Positions 47,601 to 61,785 of a DNA stretch of 64,000 nucleotides are shown here, in pieces. Within the stretch, counting starts at the first letter, position 1. Every line of letters begins with the position of its first letter. A program made the translations under genes and the position numbers. The notes beneath the pieces are model-generated. The model saw only the letters and a program-made list of their open reading frames with translations. It made no database searches and was not told the DNA's origin. Source of the stretch: Misgurnus anguillicaudatus (taxonomy: Eukaryota > Chordata > Actinopteri > Cypriniformes > Cobitidae); assembly GCF_027580225.2 (NCBI RefSeq), contig NC_073361.2, positions 34,466,501-34,530,500 of the forward strand. Reading direction: 5' to 3'.

Positions 47601-50600
47601 CCAAAAGTCCAGCATCCTAAACTCCAGCATCCTAAACTCCAGCATCCTAAACTCCAGCATCCTAAACTCCAGCATCCAAAAGTCTAGTATCCAAAAGTCC
47701 AGTATCCAAAGGTCCAGCATCCTAAACTCCAGAATCCAAAAGTCCAGCATCCTAAACTCCAGCATCCGCATGTCCAGCATCCAAAAGTCCAGTATCCTAA
47801 ACTCCAGCATCCAAAAGTCCAGTATCCTAAACTTTAGCATCCAAAAGTCCAGCATCCTAAACTCCAGCATCCTAAACTCCAGCATCCTAAACTCCAGCAT
47901 CCTAAACTCCAGCATCCAAAAGTCTAGTATCCAAAAGTCCAGTATCCAAAGGTCCAGCATCCTAAACTCCAGCATCCAAAAGTCCAGCATCCTAAACTCC
48001 AGCATCCTAAACTCCAGCATCCAAAAGTCCAGCATCCTAAACTCCAGCATCCTAAACTCCAGCATCCTAAACTCCAGCATCCTAAACTCCAGCATCCTAA
48101 ACTCCAGCATCCAAAAGTCCAGTATCCTAAACTCCAGCATCCAAAAGTCCAGCATCCAAAAGTCCAGCATCCTAAACTCCAGCATCCTAAACTCCAGCAT
48201 CCAAAAGTCTAGTATCCAAAAGTCCAGTATCCAAAAGTCCAGCATCCTAAACTCCAGCATCCAAAAGTCCAGCATCCTAAACTCCAGCATCCAAAAGTCC
48301 AGCATCCTAAACTCCAGCATCCTAAACTCCAGCATCCTAAACTCCAGCATCCTAAACTCCAGCATCCTAAACTCCAGCATCCTAAACTCCAGCATCCAAA
48401 AGTCCAGCATCCAAAAGTCCAGTATCCAAAAGTCCAGCATCCTAAACTCCAGCATCCAAAAGTCCAGCATCCTAAACTCCAGCATCCAAAAGTCCAGCAT
48501 CCTAAACTCCAGCATCCGCATGTCCAGCATCCTAAACTCCAGCATCCGCATGTCCAGCATCCTAAACTCCAGCATCCGCATGTCCAGCATCCTAAACTCC
48601 AGCATCCGCATGTCCAGCATCCTAAACTCCAGCATCCGCATGTCCAGCATCCTAAACTCCAGCATCCTAAACTCCAGCATCCTAAACTCCAGCATCCTAA
48701 ACTCCAGCATCCTAAACTCCAGCATCCTAAACTCCAGCATCCTAAACTCCAGCATCCTAAACTCCAGCATCCAAAAGTCCAGTATCCTAAACTCCAGCAT
48801 CCAAAAGTCCAGTATCCTAAACTCCAGCATCCAAAAGTCCAATATCCTAAACTCCAGCATCCTAAACTCCAGCATCCAAAAGTCCAGCATCCTAAACTCC
48901 AGCATCCAAAAGTCCAGCATCCTAAACTCCAGCATCCAAAAGTCCAGAATCCAAAAGTCCAGCATCCTAAACTCCAGCATCCTAAACTCCAGCATCCTAA
49001 AATCCAGCATCCAAAACTCCAGCATCCTAAACTCCAGCATCCTAAACTCCAGCATCCAAAAGTCCAGCATCCAAATGTCCAGCATCCTAAAGTCCAGCAT
49101 CCTAAAGTCCAGCATCCAAAATTACAGCATCCAAAAGTCCAGCATCCAAAAGTCCAGCATCCAAAAGTCCAGCAACCAAAAGTCCAGCATCCAAAACTCC
49201 AGCATCCGCATGTCCAGCATCCTAAACTCCAGCATCCGCATGTCCAGCATCCTAAACTCCAGCATCCGCATGTCCAGCATCCTAAACTCCAGCATCCGCA
49301 TGTCCAGCATCCTAAACTCCAGCATCCGCATGTCCAGCATCCTAAACTCCAGCATCCGCATGTCCAGCATCCTAAACTCCAGCATCCGCATGTCCAGCAT
49401 CCTAAACTCCAGCATCCGCATGTCCAGCATCCTAAACTCCAGCATCCGCATGTCCAGCATCCTAAACTCCAGCATCCGCATGTCCAGCATCCTAAACTCC
49501 AGCATCCGCATGTCCAGCATCCTAAACTCCAGCATCCTAAACTCCAGCATCCTAAACTCCAGCATCCTAAACTCCAGCATCCTAAACTCCAGCATCTTAA
49601 ACTCCAGCATCCTAAACTCCAGCATCCTAAACTCCAGCATCCTAAACTCCAGCATCCTAAACTCCAATATCCTAAAATCCATCATCCCAAAGTCCTTTAT
49701 CCTAAACTCCAGCATCCAAAAGTCCAATATCCTAAACTCCAGCATCCAAAAGTCCAGCATCCTAAACTCCAGCATCCAAAAGTCCAATATCCTAAACTCC
49801 AGCATCCTAAACTCCAGCATCCAAAAGTCCAGCATCCTAAACTCCAGCATCCTAAACTCCAGCATCCTAAACTCCAGCATCCTAAACTCCAGCATCCTAA
49901 ACTCCAGCATCCTAAACTCCAGCATCCTAAACTCCAGCATCCTAAACTCCAGCATCCTAAACTCCAGCATCCTAAACTCCAGCATCCTAAACTCCAGCAT
50001 CCAAAAGTCCAGCATCCAAAAGTCCAGCATCCAAAAGTCCAGCATCCAAAAGTCCAGCATCCAAAAGTCCAGCATCCAAAAGTCCAGCATCCAAAAGTCC
50101 AGCATCCAAAAGTCCAGCATCCTAAACTCCAGCATCCTAAAGTCCAGCATCCTAAAGTCCAGCATCCTAAAGTCCAGCATCCTAAAGTCCAGCATCCTAA
50201 AGTCCAGCATCCTAAACTCCAGCATCCTAAACTCCAGCATCTTAAACTCCAGCATCCTAAACTCCAGCATCCTAAACTCCAGCATCCTAAACTCCAGCAT
50301 CTTAAACTCCAGCATCCTAAACTCCAGCATCTTAAACTCCAGCATCCTAAACTCCAGCATCCTAAACTCCAGCATCCAAAACTCCAGCATCCAAAACTCC
50401 AGCATCCAAAAGTCCAGCATCCAAAAGTCCAGCATCCAAAAGTCCAGCATCCAAAAGTCCAGCATCCAAAAGTCCAGCATCCTAAAGTCCAGCATCCTAA
50501 AGTCCAGCATCCTAAAGTCCAGCATCCTAAAGTCCAGCATCCTAAAGTCCAGCATCCTAAAGTCCAGCATCCTAAAGTCCAGCATCCTAAAGTCCAGCAT

Positions 50601-53600
50601 CCTAAAGTCCAGCATCCTAAACTCCAGCATCTTAAACTCCAGCATCTTAAACTCCAGCATCTTAAACTCCAGCATCCTAAACTCCAGCATCCAAAAGTCC
50701 AGCATCCTAAACTCCAGAATCCAAAAGTCCAGCATCCTAAACTCCAGCATCCGCATGTCCAGCATCCTAAACTCCAGCATCCAAAAGTCCAGTATCCTAA
50801 ACTCCAGCATCCAAAAGTCCATTATCCTAAACTCCAGCATCCAAAAGTCCAGTATCCTAAACTCCAGCATCCAAAAGTCCAGTATCCTAAACTCCAGCAT
50901 CCTAAACTCCAGCATCCTAAACTCCAGCATCCTAAACTCCAGCATCCGAAAGTCCAGCATCCTAAACTCCAGCATCCAAAAGTCCAGAATCCTAAACTCC
51001 AGAATCCAAAAGTCCAGAATCCTAAACTCCAGCATCCGCATGTCCAGCATCCTAAACTCCAGCATCCGCATGTCCAATATCCTAAACTCCAGTATCCTAA
51101 ACTCCAGCATCCAAAAGTCCAATATCCTAAACTCCAGCATCCTAAACTCCAGCATCCAAAAGTCCAGTATCCTAAACTCCAGCATCCAAAAGTCCAGTAT
51201 CCTAAACTCCAGAATCCAAAAGTCCAGCATCCTAAACTCCAGCATCCGCATGTCCAGTATCCTAAACTCCAGCATCCAAAAGTCCAGTATCCTAAACTCC
51301 AGCATCCGCATGTCCAGTATCCTAAACTCCAGCATCCAAAAGTCCAATATCCTAAACTCCAGCATCCAAAAGTCCAATATCCTAAACTCCAGCATCCAAA
51401 AGTCCAATATCCTAAACTCCAGCATCCAAAAGTCCAGCATCCTACACTCCAGCATCCAAAAGTCCAGCATCCAAAACTCCAGCATCCAAAAGTCCAGCAT
51501 CCTAAACTCCAGCATCCAAAAGTCCAGCATCCTAAACTCCAGCATCCAAAAGTCCAGCATCCTAAACTCCAGCATCCGCATGTCCAGCATCCAAAAGTCC
51601 AGTATCCTAAACTCCAGCATCCAAAAGTCCAGCATCCTAAACTCCAGCATCCAAAAGTCCAGCATCCTAAACTCCAGCATCCAAAAGTCCAGCATCCTAA
51701 ACTCCAGCATCCAAAAGTCCAGCATCCAAAAGTCCAGTATCCTAAACTCCAGCATCCAAAAGTCCAGTATCCTAAACTCCAGCATCCAAAAGTCCAGCAT
51801 CCTAAACTCCAGCATCCAAAAGTCCAGCATCCTAAACTCCAGCATCCAAAAGTCCAGCATCTTAAACTCCAGCATCCTAAACTCCAGCATCTTAAACTCC
51901 AGCATCTTAAACTCCAGCATCCTAAACTCCAGCATCCTAAACTCCAGCATCCTAAACTCCAGCATCCTAAACTCCAGCATCCTAAACTCCAGCATCCTAA
52001 ACTCCAGCATCCAAAACTCCAGCATCCAAAACTCCAGCATCTTAAACTCCAGCATCTTAAACTCCAGCATCTTAAACTCCAGCATCTTAAACTCCAGCAT
52101 CTTAAACTCCAGCATCTTAAACTCCAGCATCTTAAACTCCAGCATCTTAAACTCCAGCATCCAAAAGTCCAATATCCTAAACTCCAGCATCCTAAACTCC
52201 AGCATCCTAAACTCCAGCATCCTAAACTCCAGCATCCAAAAGTCCAGCATCCTAAACTCCAGCATCCTAAACTCCAGCATCCAAAAGTCCAGCATCCTAA
52301 ACTCCAGCATCCAAAAGTCCAGTATCCTAAACTCCAGCATCCAAAAGTCCAGCATCCTAAACTCCAGCATCCTAAACTCCAGCATCCTAAACTCCAGCAT
52401 CCTAAACTCCAGCATCCTAAACTCCAGCATCCTAAACTCCAGCATCCTAAACTCCAGCATCCTAAACTCCAGCATCCTAAACTCCAGCATCCTAAAGTCC
52501 AGCATCCTAAAGTCCAGCATCCTAAAGTCCAGCATCCTAAACTCCAGCATCCTAAACTCCAGCATCCTAAACTCCAGCATCCTAAACTCCAGCATCCTAA
52601 ACTCCAGCATCCAAAAGTCCAGCATCCAAAAGTCCAGCATCCGCATGTCCAGCATCCTAAACTCCAGCATCCGCATGTCCAGCATCCTAAACTCCAGCAT
52701 CCTAAACTCCAGCATCCGCATGTCCAGCATCCTAAACTCCAGCATCCGCATGTCCAGCATCCTAAACTCCAGCATCCGCATGTCCAGCATCCTAAACTCC
52801 AGCATCCGCATGTCCAGCATCCTAAACTCCAGCATCCGCATGTCCAGTATCCTAAACTCCAGCATCCGCACGTCAAGTATCCTAAACTCCAGCATCCGCA
52901 TGTCCAGTATCCTAAACTCCAGCATCCGCATGTCCAGCATCCTAAACTCCAGCATCCTAAACTCCAGCATCCTAAACTCCAGCATCCTAAACTCCAGCAT
53001 CCTAAACTCCAGCATCCTAAACTCCAGCATCCTAAACTCCAGCATCCTAAACTCCAGCATCCAAAAGTCCAGCATCCTAAACTCCAGCATCCTAAACTCC
53101 AGCATCCAAAAGTCCAATATCCTAAACTCCAGCATCCAAAAGTCCAATATCCTAAACTCCAGCATCCAAAAGTCCAATATCCTAAACTCCAGCATCCTAA
53201 ACTCCAGCATCCAAAAGTCCAGCATCCTAAACTCCAGCATCCTAAACTCCAGCATCCTAAACTCCAGCATCCAAAAGTCCAGCGTCCTAAACTCCAGCAT
53301 CCAAAAGTCCAGTATCCTAAACTCCAGCATCCAAAAGTCCAGCATCCTAAACTCCAGCATCCTAAAGTCCAGCATCCTAAAGTCCAGCATCCTAAAGTCC
53401 AGCATCCTAAAGTCCAGCATCCTAAAGTCCAGCATCCTAAAGTCCAGCATCCTAAACTCCAGCATCCAAAAGTCCAGCATCCAAAAGTCCAGCATCCAAA
53501 AGTCCAGCATCCAAAAGTCCAGCATCCTAAACTCCAGCATCCAAAAGTCCAGCATCCTAAACTCCAGCATCCTAAACTCCAGCATCCTAAACTCCAGCAT

Positions 53601-54529
53601 CCTAAACTCCAGCATCCTAAACTCCAGCATCCTAAACTCCAGCATCCTAAACTCCAGCATCCTAAACTCCAGCATCCTAAACTCCAGCATCTTAAACTCC
53701 AGCATCTTAAACTCCAGCATCTTAAACTCCAGCATCTTAAACTCCAGCATCTTAAACTCCAGCATCTTAAACTCCAGCATCCTAAACTCCAGCATCCTAA
53801 ACTCCAGCATCCTAAAGTCCAGCATCCTAAAGTCCAGCATCCTAAACTCCAGCATCCAAAAGTCCAGCATCCAAAAGTCCAGCATCCTAAACTCCAGCAT
53901 CCAAAAGTCCAGTATCCTAAACTCCAGCATCCAAAAGTCCAGTATCCTAAACTCCAGCATCCAAAAGTCCAGTATCCTAAACTCCAGCATCCAAAAGTCC
54001 AAATCCTAAACTCCAGCATCCAAAAGTCCAGCATCCAAAACTCCAGCATCCAAAAGTCCAGCATCCTAAACTCCAGCATCCAAAAGTCCAGCATCCTAAA
54101 CTCCAGCATCCAAAAGTCCAGCATCCTAAACTCCAGCATCCAAAAGTCCAGCATCCTAAACTCCAGCATCCAAAAGTCCAGCATCCTAAACTCCAGCATC
54201 CAAAAGTCCAGCATCCTAAACTCCAGCATCCAAAAGTCCAGCATCCAAAAGTCCAGCATCCAAAAGTCCAGCATCCTAAACTCCAGCATCCGAATGTCCA
54301 GTATCCTAAACTCCAGCATCCAAAAGTCGAGTCTCCTAAACTCCAGCATCCAAAAGTCCAGTATCCTAAACTCCAGCATCCAAAAGTCCAGTATCCTAAA
54401 CTCCAGCATCCAAAAGTCCAGTATCCTAAACTCCAGCATCCAAAAGTCCAGCATCCAAAAGTCCAGCATCCAAAAGTCCAGCATCCAAAAGTCCAGTATC
54501 CTAAACTCCAGCATCCTAAACTCCAGCAT

Positions 54530-54810
54530 CCAAAAGTCCAGCATCCAAAAGTCCAGCATCCAAAAGTCCAGCATCCAAAAGTCCAGCATCCAAAAGTCCA
54601 GCATCCAAAAGTCCAGCATCCAAAAGTCCAGCATCCAAAAGTCCAGCATCCAAAAGTCCAGCATCCAAAAGTCCAGCATCCAAAAGTCCAGCATCCAAAA
54701 GTCCAGCATCCAAAAGTCCAGCATCCAAAAGTCCAGCATCCAAAAGTCCAGCATCCAAAAGTCCAGCATCCAAAAGTCCAGCATCCAAAAGTCCAGCATC
54801 CAAAAGTCCA
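54530..54810 (+). repeat. Second homogeneous run of catccaaaagtccag units
   Basis: About 19 uninterrupted copies, immediately followed by catcctaaactccag and the cctctgcatgtatag marker at 54827. The same arrangement at 44216-44690 identifies the two as counterparts in a large duplication with different unit numbers. Confidence 0.93.
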
Positions 54811-56866
54811 GCATCCTAAACTCCAGCCTCTGCATGTATAGCATCTGCATGTCCAGCATCCTAAAGTCCAGCATCCTAAAGTCCAGCATCCTAAAGTCCA
54901 GCATCCTAAAGTCCAGCATCCTAAAGTCCAGCATCCTAAAGTCCAGCATCCTAAAGTCCAGCATCCTAAAGTCCAGCATCTTAAACTCCAGCATCTTAAA
55001 CTCCAGCATCTTAAACTCCAGCATCTTAAACTCCAGCATCTTAAACTCCAGCATCTTAAACTCCAGCATCCTAAACTCCAGCATCCGCATGTCCAGCATC
55101 CTAAACTCCAGCATCCTAAACTCCAGCATCCTAAACTCCAGCATCCAAAAGTCCAGCATCCTAAACTCCAGAATCCTAAACTCCAGCATCCGCATGTCCA
55201 GCATCCTAAACTCCAGCATCCAAAAGTCCAGTATCCTAAACTCCAGCATCCAAAAGTCCAGTATCCTAAACTCCAGCATCCAAAAGTCCAGCATCCTAAA
55301 CTCCAGCATCCTAAACTCCAGCATCCTAAACTCCAGCATCCTAAACTCCAGCATCCTAAACTCCAGCATCCTAAACTCCAGCATCCAAAAGTCCAGCATC
55401 CTAAACTCCAGCATCCAAAAGTCCAGCATCCTAAACTCCAGCCTCTGCATGTATAGCATCTGCATGTCCAGCATCCTAAAGTCCAGCATCCTAAAGTCCA
55501 GCATCCTAAAGTCCAGCATCCTAAAGTCCAGCATCCTAAAGTCCAGCATCCTAAAGTCCAGCATCCTAAAGTCCAGCATCCTAAACTCCAGCATCCTAAA
55601 CTCCAGCATCCTAAACTCCAGCATCTTAAACTCCAGCATCTTAAACTCCAGCATCTTAAACTCCAGCATCCTAAACTCCAGCATCCTAAACTCCAGCATC
55701 CTAAACTCCAGCATCCTAAACTCCAGCATCCTAAACTCCAGCATCCAAAAGTCCAGCATCCTAAACTCCAGAATCCAAAAGTCCAGCATCCTAAACTCCA
55801 GCATCCGCATGTCCAGCATCCTAAACTCCAGCATCCAAAAGTCCAGTATCCTAAACTCCAGCATCCAAAAGTCCAGTATCCTAAACTCCAGCATCCAAAA
55901 GTCCAGTATCCTAAACTCCAGCATCCTAAACTCCAGCATCCTAAACTCCAGCATCCTAAACTCCAGCATCCTAAACTCCAGCATCCTAAACTCCAGCATC
56001 CAAAAGTCCAGCATCCTAAACTCCAGCATCCAAAAGTCCAGCATCCTAAACTCCAGCATCCGCATGTCCAGCATCCTAAACTCCAGCATCCGCATGTCCA
56101 ATATCCTAAACTCCAGTATCCTAAACTCCAGCATCCAAAAGTCCAATATCCTAAACTCCAGTATCCTAAACTCCAGCATCCAAAAGTCCAGTATCCTAAA
56201 CTCCAGCATCCAAAAGTCCAGTATCCTAAACTCCAGCATCCAAAAGTCCAGTATCCTAAACTCCAGCATCCAAAAGTCCAGTATCCTAAACTCCAGCATC
56301 CAAAAGTCCAGCATCCTAAACTCCAGCATCCAAAAGTCCAGCATCCTAAACTCCAGCATCCAAAAGTCCAGCATCCTAAACTCCAGAATCCAAAAGTCCG
56401 GCATCCAAAAGTCCAGCATCCAAAAGTCCAGCATCCAAAAGTCCAGTATCCTAAACTCCAGCATCCAAAAGTCCAGTATCCTAAACTCCAGCATCCAAAA
56501 GTCCAGTATCCTAAACTCCAGCATCCAAAAGTCCAGCATCCTAAACTCCAGCATCCAAAAGTCCAGCATCCTAAACTCCAGCATCCTAAACTCCAGCATC
56601 CTAAACTCCAGCATCCTAAACTCCAGCATCCAAAACTCCAGCATCCATAACTCCAGCATCCAAAAGTCCAGCATCCAAAAGTCCAGCATCCAAAAGTCCA
56701 GCATCCAAAAGTCCAGCATCCAAAAGTCCAGCATCCAAAAGTCCAGCATCCAAAAGTCCAGCATCCAAAAGTCCAGCATCCAAAAGTCCAGCATCCAAAA
56801 GTCCAGCATCCTAAACTCCAGCATCCTAAACTCCAGCATCCAAATGTCCAACATCCTAAACTCCAG

Positions 56867-57121
56867 CCTCTGCATGTATAGCATCTGCATGTCCAGCATC
56901 CTAAAGTCCAGCATCCTAAAGTCCAGCATCCTAAAGTCCAGCATCCTAAAGTCCAGCATCCTAAAGTCCAGCATCCAAAAGTCCAGCATCCTAAAGTCCA
57001 GTATCCTAAACTCCAGCATCCAAAAGTCCAGTATCCTAAACTCCAGCATCCAAAAGTCCAGCATCCTAAACTCCAGCATCCAAAAGTCCAGCATCCTAAA
57101 CTCCAGCCTCTGCATGTATAG
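56867..57121 (+). repeat. Marker-flanked 240-bp module
   Basis: The unusual 15-mer cctctgcatgtatag occurs at 56867 and 57107, exactly 240 bp (16 units) apart. Each is followed by a catctgcatgtccag unit and several catcctaaagtccag units. The same pair occurs at 60421/60661 and 61786/62026, with the same 240-bp spacing. The module is therefore a higher-order unit present three times. Confidence 0.92.
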
Positions 57122-60100
57122 CATCTGCATGTCCAGCATCCTAAAGTCCAGCATCCTAAAGTCCAGCATCCTAAAGTCCAGCATCCTAAAGTCCAGTATC
57201 CTAAACTCCAGCATCCAAAAGTCCAGTATCCTAAACTCCAGCATCCAAAAGTCCAGCATCCTAAACTCCAGCATCCAAAAGTCCAGCATCCTAAACTCCA
57301 GCATCCAAAAGTCCAGCATCCTAAACTCCAGCATCCAAAAGTCCAGCATCCTAAACTCCAGCATCCGCATGTCCAGCATCCAAAAGTCCAGTATCCTAAA
57401 CTCCAGCATCCAAAAGTCCAGTATCCTAAACTCCAGCATCCAAAAGTCCAGCATCCAAAAGTCCAGCATCCAAAAGTCCAGCATCCTAAACTCCAGCATC
57501 CTAAACTCCAGCATCCAAAAGTCCAGCATCCAAAAGTCCAGCATCCAAAAGTCCAGCATCCAACAGTCCAGCATCCTAAACTCCAGCATCCTAAACTCCA
57601 GCATCCAAAAGTCCAGCATCCTAAACTCCAGCATCCTAAACTCCAGCATCCTAAACTCCAGCATCTTAAACTCCAGCATCTTAAACTCCAGCATCCTAAA
57701 CTCCAGCATCCTAAACTCCAGCATCTTAAACTCCAGCATCCTAAACTCCAGCATCCTAAACTCCAGCATCCTAAACTCCAGCATCCTAAACTCCAGCATC
57801 CTAAACTCCAGCATCCTAAACTCCAGCATCCTAAACTCCAGCATCCTAAACTCCAGCATCCTAAACTCCAGCATCCAAAAGTCCAATATCCTAAACTCCA
57901 GCATCCAAAAGTCCAATATCCTAAACTCCAGCATCCAAAAGTCCAGCATCCTAAACTCCAGCATCCAAAAGTCCAGCATCCTAAACTCCAGCATCCAAAA
58001 GTCCAGCATCCTAAACTCCAGCATCCGCATGTCCAGCATCCAAAAGTCCAGTATCCTAAACTCCAGCATCCAAAAGTCCAGTATCCTAAACTCCAGCATC
58101 CAAAAGTCCAGCATCGAAAACTCCAGCATCCTAAACTCCAGCATCCTAAACTCCAGCATCCTAAACTCCAGCATCCAAAAGTCTAGTATCCAAAAGTCCA
58201 GTATCCAAAGGTCCAGCATCCTAAACTCCAGCATCCAAAAGTCCAGCATCCTAAACTCCAGCATCCGCATGTCCAGCATCCAAAAGTCCAGTATCCTAAA
58301 CTCCAGCATCCAAAAGTCCAGTATCCTAAACTCCAGCATCCAAAAGTCCAGCATCCTAAACTCCAGCATCCTAAACTCCAGCATCCTAAACTCCAGCATC
58401 CTAAACTCCAGCATCCTAAACTCCAGCATCCAAAAGTCTAGTATCCAAAAGTCCAGTATCCAAAGGTCCAGCATCCTAAACTCCAGCATCCAAAAGTCCA
58501 GCATCCTAAACTCCAGCATCCAAAAGTCCAGCATCCTAAACTCCAGCATCCTAAACTCCAGCATCCTAAACTCCAGCATCCTAAACTCCAGCATCCTAAA
58601 CTCCAGCATCCTAAACTCCAGCATCCAAAAGTCCAGTATCCTAAACTCCAGCATCCAAAAGTCCAGCATCCAAAAGTCCAGCATCCTAAACTCCAGCATC
58701 CTAAACTCCAGCATCCTAAACTCCAGCATCCAAAAGTCTAGTATCCAAAAGTCCAGTATCCAAAAGTCCAGCATCCTAAACTCCAGCATCCAAAAGTCCA
58801 GCATCCTAAACTCCAGCATCCAAAAGTCCAGCATCCTAAACTCCAGCATCCTAAACTCCAGCATCCTAAACTCCAGCATCCTAAACTCCAGCATCCTAAA
58901 CTCCAGCATCCTAAACTCCAGCATCCTAAACTCCAGCATCCAAAAGTCCAGCATCCAAAAGTCCAGTATCCAAAAGTCCAGCATCCTAAACTCCAGCATC
59001 CAAAAGTCCAGCATCCTAAACTCCAGCATCCAAAAGTCCAGCATCCTAAACTCCAGCATCCGCATGTCCAGCATCCTAAACTCCAGCATCCGCATGTCCA
59101 GCATCCTAAACTCCAGCATCCGCATGTCCAGCATCCTAAACTCCAGCATCCGCATGTCCAGCACCCTAAACTCCAGCATCCGCATGTCCAGCATCCTAAA
59201 CTCCAGCATCTTAAACTCCAGCATCTTAAACTCCAGCATCTTAAACTCCAGCATCTTAAACTCCAGCATCCTAAACTCCAGCATCCTAAACTCCAGCATC
59301 CTAAACTCCAGCATCCTAAACTCCAGCATCCTAAAGTCCAGCATCCTAAACTCCAGCATCCAAAAGTCCAGCATCCTAAACTCCAGAATCCAAAAGTCCA
59401 GCATCCTAAACTCCAGCATCCGCAAGTCCAGTATCCCTACTCCAGCATCCAAAAGTCCAGTATCCTAAACTCCAGCATCCAAAAGTCCAGTATCCTAAAC
59501 TCCAGCATCCAAAAGTCCAGTATCCTAAACTCCAGTATCCTAAACTCCAGCATCCTAAACTCCAGCATCCTAAACTCCAGCATCCTAAACTCCAGCATCC
59601 TAAACTCCAGCATCCAAAAGTCCAGCATCCTAAACTCCAGAATCCAAAAGTCCAGCATCCTAAACTCCAGCATCCGCATGTCCAGCATCCTAAACTCCAG
59701 CATCCGCATGTCCAATATCCTAAACTCCAGTATCCTAAACTCCAGCATCCAAAAGTCCAGCATCCTAAACTCCAGTATCCTAAACTCCAGCATCCAAAAC
59801 TCCAGTATCCTAAACTCCAGCATCCAAAAGTCCAGTATCCTAAACTCCAGCATCCAAAAGTCCAGTATCCTAAACTCCAGCATCCAAAAGTCCAGTATCC
59901 TAAACTCCAGCATCCAAAAGTCCAGTATCATAAACTCCAGCAACCAAAACTCCAGCATCCTAAACTCCAGCATCCAAAAGTCCGGCATCCTAAACTCCAG
60001 AATCCAAAAGTCCGGCATCCAAAAGTCCAGCATCCAAAAGTCCAGCATCCAAAAGTCCAGTATCCTAAACTCCAGCATCCAAAAGTCCAGTATCCTAAAC

Positions 60101-60420
60101 TCCAGCATCCAAAAGTCCAGTATCCTAAACTCCAGCATCCAAAAGTCCAGCATCCTAAACTCCAGCATCCAAAAGTCCAGCATCCTAAACTCCAGCATCC
60201 TAAACTCCAGCATCCTAAACTCCAGCATCCTAAACTCCAGCATCCTAAACTCCAGCATCCAAAACTCCAGCATCCAAAACTCCAGCATCCAAAAGTCCAG
60301 CATCCAAAAGTCCAGCATCCAAAAGTCCAGCATCCAAAAGTCCAGCATCCAAAAGTCCAGCATCCAAAAGTCCAGCATCCTAAACTCCAGCATCCAAATG
60401 TCCAACATCCTAAACTCCAG

Positions 60421-60675
60421 CCTCTGCATGTATAGCATCTGCATGTCCAGCATCCTAAAGTCCAGCATCCTAAAGTCCAGCATCCTAAAGTCCAGCATCC
60501 TAAAGTCCAGCATCCTAAAGTCCAGCATCCAAAAGTCCAGCATCCTAAAGTCCAGTATCCTAAACTCCAGCATCCAAAAGTCCAGTATCCTAAACTCCAG
60601 CATCCAAAAGTCCAGCATCCTAAACTCCAGCATCCAAAAGTCCAGCATCCTAAACTCCAGCCTCTGCATGTATAG
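60421..60675 (+). repeat. Marker-flanked 240-bp module, second copy
   Basis: cctctgcatgtatag lies at 60421 and 60661. The distance to the third pair (61786) is 1,365 bp, or 91 units of 15 bp, showing a whole-unit duplication of about 1.4 kb at the right end of the window. Confidence 0.92.
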
Positions 60676-61785
60676 CATCTGCATGTCCAGCATCCTAAAG
60701 TCCAGCATCCTAAAGTCCAGCATCCTAAAGTCCAGCATCCTAAAGTCCAGTATCCTAAACTCCAGCATCCAAAAGTCCAGTATCCTAAACTCCAGCATCC
60801 AAAAGTCCAGCATCCTAAACTCCAGCATCCAAAAGTCCAGCATCCTAAACTCCAGCATCCAAAAGTCCAGCATCCTAAACTTTAGCATCCAAAAGTCCAG
60901 TATCCTAACTCCAGCATCCGCATGTCCAGCATCCTAAACTCCAGAATCCTAAACTCCAGCATCCTAAACTCCAGCATCCTAAACTCCAGCATCCTAAACT
61001 CCAGCATCCTATACTCCAGCATCCTAATGTCCAGCATCCTAAACTCCAGAATCCAAAAGTCCAGCATCCTAAACTCCAGCATCCGCATGTCCAGCATCCT
61101 AAACTCCAGCATCCGCATGTCCAATATCCAAAAGTCCAGTTTCCTAAACTCCAGCATCCAAAAGTCCAGTATCCTAAACTCCAGCATCCTAAACTCCAGC
61201 ATCCAAAAGTCCAGTATCCTAAACTCCAGCATCCAAAAGTCCAGTATCCTAAACTCCAGCATCCAAAAGTCCAGTATCCTAAACTCCAGCATCCAAAAGT
61301 CCAGCATCCAAAACTCCAGCATCCGCATGTCAAGTATCCTAAACTCCAGCATCCAAAAGTCCAGCATCCAAAAGTCCAGCATCCAAAAGTCCAGCATCCA
61401 AAAGTCCAGTATCCTAAACTCCAGCATCCAAAAGTCCAGTATCCTAAACTCCAGCATCCAAAAGTCCAGTATCCTAAACTCCAGCATCCAAAAGTCCAGC
61501 ATCCTAAACTCCAGCATCCAAAAGTCCAGCATCCTAAACTCCAGCATCCTAAACTCCAGCATCCTAAACTCCAGCATCCTAAACTCCAGCATCCTAAACT
61601 CCAGCATCCAAAACTCCAGCATCCAAAAGTCCAGCATCCAAAAGTCCAGCATCCAAAAGTCCAGCATCCAAAAGTCCAGCATCCAAAAGTCCAGCATCCA
61701 AAAGTCCAGCATCCAAAAGTCCAGCATCCAAAAGTCCAGCATCCTAAACTCCAGCATCCAAATGTCCAAGCATCCTAAACTCCAG

